64,000 bases of DNA from Poecilobothrus nobilitatus (Eukaryota; Arthropoda; Insecta; Diptera; Dolichopodidae). Each line of letters begins with the position of its first letter. Position 1 is the first letter of the stretch. A program made the position numbers and the translations under genes. This document shows, piece by piece, positions 58,450-64,000 of this stretch. Below the pieces are notes generated by a model. The model was not told the DNA's origin, made no database searches, and worked only from the letters and a program-made list of their open reading frames with translations. Location: positions 120,645,877 through 120,709,876 of the forward strand of contig OX352772.1 of assembly GCA_947095535.1 (NCBI GenBank), read 5' to 3'.

Positions 58450-59000
58450 TTTCAGATCAATTAATATTTATAACAATTTAAATTTACTTGACTATTAAAT
58501 ATCAAATTCAAGTTTAGAACACTTAATTAAAACAAAAATTAAACACTTAATTAAAACAAAACATAAAATATATAAGTAATTATCATATAAAAAAAAAAAA
58601 AAAATTTAAAAAAAAAAAAAAACATAAAAGAAGAAAATAAAACATATTTATTTTTAATACCTTACAATTGGCAGTAATTTGTAATGCCGTTATAATAAAT
58701 ATAAAAAAAAAAAAAAAAATTGTTATGTTTAAAGTTGAAATATAAAAAAAAAAAAAAATAGAAAAACATGAATAATGATAATAATAATAATAAAACAAGA
58801 AACAAATTGTAGAGCTGTATATATAATGCATAAAGAAATTAATTTAAAGAAAAAATGAAATATTTTAATTTTGTATGTAAATTATAAATCAAATAAGAAA
58901 AATTTGTAAAAGAAAAAGCCGATAGCCCTGGCAGCTAGTGCTTTTAAATCACTATTGTATATAATTTGAATTATATTCAATAAAAAATAATAATAATAAT
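58450..59000 (+). other. LINE 3 3' untranslated region and TAA tail
   Basis: Contains several A runs of 14 or more (58,589-58,620, 58,706-58,720, 58,744-58,758) and ends in a TAA-type microsatellite at about 58,984-59,000. Confidence 0.75.
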
Positions 59001-59016
59001 AATAAAATATTATTCT
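59001..59016. repeat. LINE 3 target-site duplication, right
   Basis: AATAAAATATTATTCT, directly after the TAA tail. Confidence 0.9.
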
Positions 59017-59589
59017 AATACAAAATTTTTGAGATCATAAAATTTTAATATTATTTTAACAAATGCAAAACAAGATTAATTTATACAGTGCTGACAAAAA
59101 CTATATGAACACATTTTAATTTTAAAAGAAATGTAGGTGGCTAATAAAATATATTTGACAATTTTAAATATACAAAGAATTTAATTATTATTATTAAACT
59201 AATTATTATTTATTAAATACTGTATAAAAAAAAAGAAAGATTAATTTATTATAATACACTAAATGAATTTAAAAAATAAAATATTTTTTGAATTAATCTT
59301 ATTGAATTTTGAATATTCCGATTTTATTGAATATTGAACATTTTACCTTGTTTCAAAATAAATAAAACAAAATAATAACAATAAGAATATTTTCTTTTTA
59401 TATTTATACAAATTAAAACCTTATACCTAAGTACCCATATTTAAAATAAAAGGAAATTGTAAATTTACATCACTTATAAGAATACAACGATTTATTTAAA
59501 ATAATATTATCCATTTTATACATCATTTTTTAGTAAGAGTATTTTTAAAAAAACTTAACTCCACAGTATAAACATAAAATTCTATCATT
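59017..59589. other. Gypsy 2 leader, right part
   Basis: AT-rich, no coding sequence seen; it precedes gag. Confidence 0.4.
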
Positions 59590-60355
59590 ATGCCTGGAGG
59601 AAAACGACGAAGCAGACAAAATCGTAATGCAGATATCAATATTTCTTCGCAATACAGATGTGAAAATAGTTTCATGGAACATCATGATGACCAGGTCAAA
59701 TTTAATTTTTCAGATTTTGGAAGAATTTTAAGAAAATTTTCTGGAAATGATACCCTAAGTATTATAAATTGGTTTGTTGAGTTTGAGCAATATGCAATTA
59801 GGTTTCACTGGAATGATCTGCAAACGCTCGCTAGAAGGTGCGGCCAGATTTTGATTGATTTTGATGCCAAACCATTAAATTACAAAGACTTAAAAGATGC
59901 CTTGATACAGGAATTTCATCGCAAAATTAGCAGTGCTGATGTCCATAACAAATTGAAAAAAAGAAAGAAGAACGTTGAAAGTTTACGTCAATATTTATAT
60001 AATATGATCGATATAGCATCTCAGGCGGAAGTCGATGAGCAGTCTATTATCCAATACGTGATCGATGGTATTAGAAACTACGTGAATAATAAATATGTAT
60101 TATATGGATCAAAAACCATACCAGAGTTAAAAGAAAAGTTAGAAATATATGAACAAATTAAAAATCAAAATTCTAAGGCAAACATTGGCAGAAGTAATAG
60201 GGATCACTAGACCGTATTTAACAGAAATTATGACAAAGCAAAATCTCAAAGATTCTGTTTTAACAGTGGTTCAACAGAACATGAATTTCTTTCTTGTCCT
60301 GTGAAAGATAGGGGCCGAAATGTTTCGGCTGCAATCAGTTCGGCCATAAAAAACT
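59590..60355 (+). pseudogene. gag: Gypsy 2 gag
   Basis: The frame 59,590-60,210 (206 codons from MPGGKRRSRQ) has a basic start and a capsid-like region: FSGNDTLSIINWFVEFEQYA, WNDLQTLARRCGQ, LKDALIQEFHRKISSADVHN, QYVIDGIRNY and KTIPELKEKLEIYEQIK. After the TAG at 60,208 the zinc-knuckle region continues: RFCFNSGSTEHEFLSC (one Cys changed to Ser), then after a frameshift KCFGCNQFGHKK at about 60,318-60,353. Gag forms the particle. The early stop separates the capsid from the zinc knuckles. Confidence 0.8.
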
Positions 60356-60406
60356 AATTGTCCACAAATATCGAGAAAATCTATAAACATCATAACTAAG
60401 AATGAA

Positions 60407-60658
60407 ATGTACATGCAGTGCAAAATTAACAATTATGCTATAGAAGAATTAGTAGATACAGGCAGTGAAATTTGTGTAATTAAAGAAAGTTTTTTACAGT
60501 TGATTAAACCAAAGCATTATAATAAAAATTTTAAACTTTCTGTTTCGGGATTAGAAGCAAATATAAAAACAAAAGGTTTTTTAATTTCAACCATTGTTGA
60601 TAATCACTCAAGTATTGATATTCCCGATTTGTATCACCTCAAAAACATAAAGATTTAG
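60407..60658 (+). pseudogene. pol: Gypsy 2 aspartic protease
   Basis: Frame of 83 codons with EELVDTGSEICVIKESFL (catalytic DTG at residues 17-19, about 60,455-60,463) and KLSVSGLEANIKTKGFLIST. Retropepsin of gypsy elements; it ends at a stop at 60,656, before the rest of pol. The frame downstream to the RT (60,660-60,870) is broken. Confidence 0.75.
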
Positions 60659-60719
60659 CAAGAAATAACCTCGTTAATTGAAAATTATGTTTCCAAATTC
60701 AACCAGAATTTAGTTGAAT

Positions 60720-61593
60720 ACCAATTCAACTAAAAATAGTAACTACAGATGATAGTCCGGTTTATAGATCACGCAGAAGATTTCCTCCCGTAGAACAAAA
60801 TATTATTAATAAACAGGTTGAAGAATGGTTAGCCCAAGATATTATATGTGAGGGCAGTTCAGACTACGCAAGTCAAGTGGTGGGTCAAGTGGTAAAGAAA
60901 AAAGATGGAAGTCATAGAATGTGCATCGATTATCGTAATATGAACAAAAAAATACACAAAGACAGATATCCTCTACCAAATATTGAGGATCAAGTTGATG
61001 AACTCCAAAGAGCTAAATATTTTACAACATTTGATCTCGAAAATGGCTCTTACCACGTAACAATAGAACAAGATAGTAGTTCACTTCATTTGTTACTAGT
61101 CGTGGATAATTTGAATTTATTCGAGCTCCGTTTGGGCTCTGTTATTCGCCGTCCGTATTTCAAAAATTTATTAATTACGTTTTTAGAAATCTTATTGCTG
61201 ATGGGACAGTTATAATATATTTGGATGTCATTCCTCCACAACTTGGACGAAGGTTTTTCTAAATTGAAGCAAGTTTTAAAGGACAAAATTGAATATCTTG
61301 GTTATGAAGTTACATGTGATCATATTTCTCCATCACCATTGAAAACAAAAGCTATTGCTAATTTTACAATTCCAAGAACAACGAAACAGCTCCAAAGTTT
61401 TTTGGGATTAGCAAGTTACTTTAGCAAGCTTATTTATAATTTTTCAATTATTGCTAAACTTTTAACCGATTTATTGAAAAAAGAAACAATTTTTAAATTA
61501 GAAGAAAAACAGTTCAATGCAATTAAAATTATTAAAGAAATATTGGTGAAGAACTCCATATTGACGCTGCGAAAGAAGAATATGTTAAGTTAA
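60720..61593 (+). pseudogene. pol: Gypsy 2 reverse transcriptase
   Basis: Starts IQLKIVTTDDSPVYRSRRRF, then EEWLAQDIICEGSSDYASQV, VKKKDGSHRMCIDYRNMNKK, YPLPNIEDQVDEL and YFTTFDLENGSYHV (motif A Asp kept). The middle (61,095-61,205) is frame-shifted. At 61,218-61,229 YLDD is replaced by YLDV, as if one Asp codon were deleted. The C-terminal part (61,264-61,593) includes IEYLGYEV and QLQSFLGLASYFSKLI. Lost catalytic loop and frameshifts mean it is inactive. Confidence 0.82.
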
Positions 61594-62005
61594 TATGTTA
61601 ATATGCAATATTACTCCAACGTAGTATGGATGATAAGTTGTATTCAGTTTTTTATATGAGTAAAAAAGCAACAGACGCAGAGCAATATTTTTGCAACTAC
61701 GAGTTAGAAGTGTTAGCGACTGTGCAAGCCATAAAACGATTTAGAATTTATTTACTCGGTCAACACTTCAAATTAGTTACCCACTGTAAAGCATTTCAAT
61801 GTACACTAAAATAAAGGATTTAGCTACGAGGCTGGCAAGATGGGCTCTTCTTTTGGAAGAATATGATTTCACCATTGAACATAGATCCGGAAGCAAAATT
61901 AATCACGTTGATGCTATGAATCGAAACCACATAACCATGTGTGTGAGCAACGAAAGTAATAATAATTTTTTTAAGAAAACTGAAAGAAGCTCAAACAAAA
62001 GATGA
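61594..62005 (+). pseudogene. pol: Gypsy 2 RNase H
   Basis: Pieces 61,626-61,814 and 61,799-62,005 overlap in different frames. They read YMSKKATDAEQYFCNYELEV, KRFRIYLLGQHFKLVTHCKA, then RLARWALLLEEYDFTIEHRS and HVDAMNRN. The conserved TDC position reads THC (His codon at 61,782-61,784), losing a catalytic Asp. A stop lies between the two pieces. Confidence 0.78.
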
Positions 62006-62149
62006 TAGACTTCGTGCAATCATCCAAATTTTGCAAGATAAACCATTTCAAGATTATATTTTAAATAACGATATAAAACTTTGATATAAAACGATAACGA
62101 AAATAACTTTGTAAAAATATAAACAATAAATTATTACTTGTCGTTCCAG

Positions 62150-63240
62150 GTAATATGATTTTAGGTCACTTTCATGAAAGGAAAGTGCGTGAAATTTTTA
62201 ATAAAGAATTCTTTATTCCAAATTTACAAAAGAGAATCGAAAATTATATTAGAAGTTGCGTGTCATGCATCTTAGCTGAAAGAAAAACGGATAAAACTGA
62301 ACGCTACTTACATCCGATTCCATAAGGCGATCAGCCTTTGCAAACATTTCATATTGACTATCTGGGTCCGATTCAAAACACAAGAAAAGGCTACAAGTAC
62401 ATTTTTGCAGTCATCGATAGCTTTACAATATATTGTTGGTTGAATCCCACCAAAACGTTGAATGCAGAGGGAGTACTGCAGAAGATCGAGAACATTGCTC
62501 AGATTTTTGGGTATTCAAAACGATTAATCGCAGATCATTGAGGCGCATTTGCGTCCAACAAATTTAAAGAATATAGCAAAGAACATAACATCAAATTTTT
62601 ACAACAGTAGGAATCTTAAGGGCAAATGTCCAAATAGAGCGACTACATTCAAGAGTCATACCAGCCTTGACAAATTATCTTCAGAAAATCCGAACAAGTG
62701 GTATCAGTATGTGAAACCATTTCAACAAACTTTAAATTCCACATATCAAAGGGCCATACAAACAACACCTTTTAATTTGCTAGTTGGAATTGATATGCGA
62801 ACAAAATACATGATATAAAAACCATCAAAATTATTGATGAAGAGTGGAGAAAATAATTTAACGAAAATAGAGAGCAAATTCGAGAGCAAGCAAAGAAAGA
62901 TATAAATTTAATACAAAACGAAAATAGGAAAAACTTCAATAGAAAACGAAAAAAACCAAACGTATATAAATTGGGTGACGTGGTCGCCATAGAACGAGTA
63001 CAATTTGGAACCGGGCTGAAAATTCGTCCAAAATTTTAAGGCCCTTATAAAATTACATGCATCTAAGGTTTTGATCGATATGGTGTTGCAAAACATGGTT
63101 GTCGCGAAGGACCAAAAATTAAAGAAAGTAGCGCGGATAAAATTAAAACATGGTCAATAGATTATGAAGATCTTATCTAACTTACTGATTCCAGTGATAA
63201 TGAATATATCGAAAACATTTCTACTAAAGAAAATAACTAA
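62150..63240 (+). pseudogene. pol: Gypsy 2 integrase
   Basis: Zinc-binding region GHFHERKVREIF and YIRSCVSCILAERKT (62,165-62,285). The catalytic core has the first Asp in TFHIDYLGPIQNTRKGYKYI (62,344-62,403) and the second in RLIADH-stop-GAF (TGA at about 62,539). The Glu region is lost to frameshifts around 62,600-62,680; SSENPNKWYQYVKPFQQTLN follows. The C-terminus has KLGDVVAIERVQFGTGLKIR and GPYKITCI, a GPY/F-like module (62,967-63,064). Several stops; ends at TAA about 63,238. It would insert element DNA into the genome. Confidence 0.8.
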
Positions 63241-63279
63241 AATCATTTAAATTTTTAATCTTACATCAGAGGCCGATCA

Positions 63280-63521
63280 GATTACATCAATCTTACAAAA
63301 CCTACTTGTCGATTTACCGATAATATCGTCAACACTTATATATATAAAATTCATTCAATTTTCAACCCTAATAAACAACACAAATAAAGCAAAATGAAAT
63401 GAAATATCGTTCTCTTCTACATTTAGCTGTCATTATTAGTCATTTTCAAATATATATTCATTATTGTCAATTTGAAAATATATCTTAATCTTAATCAAAC
63501 TGTTCATCAGTACAGGAGTGT
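63280..63521 (+). repeat. Gypsy 2 3' LTR
   Basis: Matches the 5' LTR in the blocks ACCGATAATATCGTCAACAC, ATTCATTCAATTxTCAAC and TTCTACATTTAGC. It lacks about 60 bases present in the 5' LTR and diverges at both ends, so the limits are approximate. Confidence 0.65.
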
Positions 63522-63699
63522 AATTAAAATTATCGGTTAAAATTACTTAAAACAATACAACTCAATTTTAAAATAAATCAGAAAAAAATAATAAAACAAA
63601 AAAAACTTTTGTAATGTATCATATTATGTTAAAAAAACAAATTAAAAAAAAATATTCTAAGTGCTAACATATAAAACAAAAAAAAATTAACTTTTTAGA
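63522..63699. other. AT-rich sequence, nothing recognised
   Basis: A-rich runs only; right flank of gypsy 2. Confidence 0.4.
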
Positions 63700-63813
63700 A
63701 TGGTGTCTTGCAATAAATGCAAAGCTAAAATAAAAGGTGAAACGGGAATTCAATGTTCGAGAGTGTGTAAAAATGTTTTTCATGAAGCTTGGGAATGTTC
63801 AGGATTGGATTAA
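63700..63813 (+). pseudogene. PHD-like zinc-finger fragment (possible LINE ORF1 start)
   Basis: ATG at 63,700 begins MVSCNKCKAKIKGETGIQCS, then CKNVFHEAWECSG, and stops at 63,811-63,813. The spacing C-x2-C, C-x3-C, H-x2-(Trp where Cys is expected) looks like a damaged PHD finger; an FMHIIHTKC block follows the stop. PHD-type fingers open the ORF1 of some insect CR1-like LINEs, which is the likeliest origin. The sequence runs off the window end, so this is uncertain. Confidence 0.4.
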
Positions 63814-64000
63814 TCGACAATTAATAATGTGTATGCAAACAACAATGTAAGATTCATGCATATTATACATACAAAATGTGGATTTGGTTCTATAAAACCA
63901 AATAAATATCAGATAAATATCAAAACCAGATAAATATCACGAAAATATAGGAATAACAGCCAAAGGTGTAGCAAAAGACCTAACAACATACAGAAGCCAT
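63814..64000. other. AT-rich end of window
   Basis: Contains a short tandem repeat of AAATAAATATCAGATAAATA type at about 63,900-63,940. It may continue the zinc-finger element; no clear frame. Confidence 0.35.

Larger units (their letters stand above)
53101..59000 (+). mobile_element. LINE 3: full-length I-like LINE (5.9 kb)
   Basis: Begins GAGTCATCGTCTGACTTTC and ends in a TAA repeat (AATAATAATAATAAT), with perfect 16-base target duplications. Contains a 5' untranslated region of about 167 bp, ORF1, ORF2 (endonuclease, RT, RNase H) and a 3' untranslated region with long A runs. TAA tails and an RNase H domain are typical of I-type elements. It is the best kept element in the window. Confidence 0.9.
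51710..63521 (+). mobile_element. Gypsy 2: Ty3/gypsy element without env, leader invaded by LINE 3
   Basis: 5' LTR, primer site (52,048-52,065), long AT-rich leader, gag, protease, RT, RNase H, integrase and 3' LTR. About 5.9 kb without LINE 3. No env was found between the integrase and the 3' LTR. The LTRs are clearly diverged and differ by a block of about 60 bases, so the element is old. Confidence 0.82.

Noticed and set aside
1..64000. Host protein-coding genes, tRNAs or rRNA
   Set aside because: None could be supported; every coding stretch of note belongs to a transposable element.

Overview
This is a strongly AT-rich animal window with no recognisable host gene, tRNA or rRNA. Everything identifiable is transposable-element sequence, most of it broken. 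The mix suggests an insect, probably a fly: a Maverick/Polinton, an env-bearing gypsy (errantivirus type), RNase H-bearing I-like LINEs with TAA tails, and a Jockey-like LINE. The species cannot be named from the sequence.

Layout. 1-4,336: two copies of an unclassified repeat (family A), the second split by a 3' LINE fragment on the minus strand. 4,337-5,129: AT-rich, nothing seen. 5,130-5,520: degenerate short repeats. 5,700-7,660: Jockey-like LINE remnant (ORF1, endonuclease) with another LINE 3' end inside it. About 7,680-13,590 and 28,384-29,150: a Maverick/Polinton with capsid, protease, integrase and DNA polymerase B pseudogenes, split by a gypsy element. 13,595-28,379: that gypsy (minus strand), with LTRs, polypurine tract, CGCG target duplication, gag, pol and env. 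A LINE on the plus strand sits in its env (15,301-17,330) and an I-like LINE on the minus strand sits in or before gag (about 21,309-27,630). From 29,158: the 5' LTR of a second gypsy (plus strand). Its leader is invaded by a third LINE beginning at 30,549.

The dominant feature is a direct tandem duplication. Bases 9,131-31,679 recur at 31,683-54,231 with a constant offset of 22,552, no net indel and only four base differences that I found. The left edge lies in the Maverick capsid gene and the right edge in ORF1 of the third LINE. Only after copy 2 does that LINE (53,101-59,000, 16-bp target duplication) run to its end, followed by the second gypsy (gag, protease, RT, RNase H, integrase, 3' LTR to about 63,521). 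The window ends with a short zinc-finger fragment.

Order of events: Maverick first; then gypsy 1 and gypsy 2 into its polymerase gene; then LINEs into both gypsies; last, the tandem duplication (or an assembly error imitating one). No element looks able to move by itself: almost every coding region carries stops, frameshifts or lost catalytic residues. I found no convincing new biological system. The items most worth following are the near-identical tandem duplication, the split Maverick with its capsid gene, and the unclassified repeat family A.
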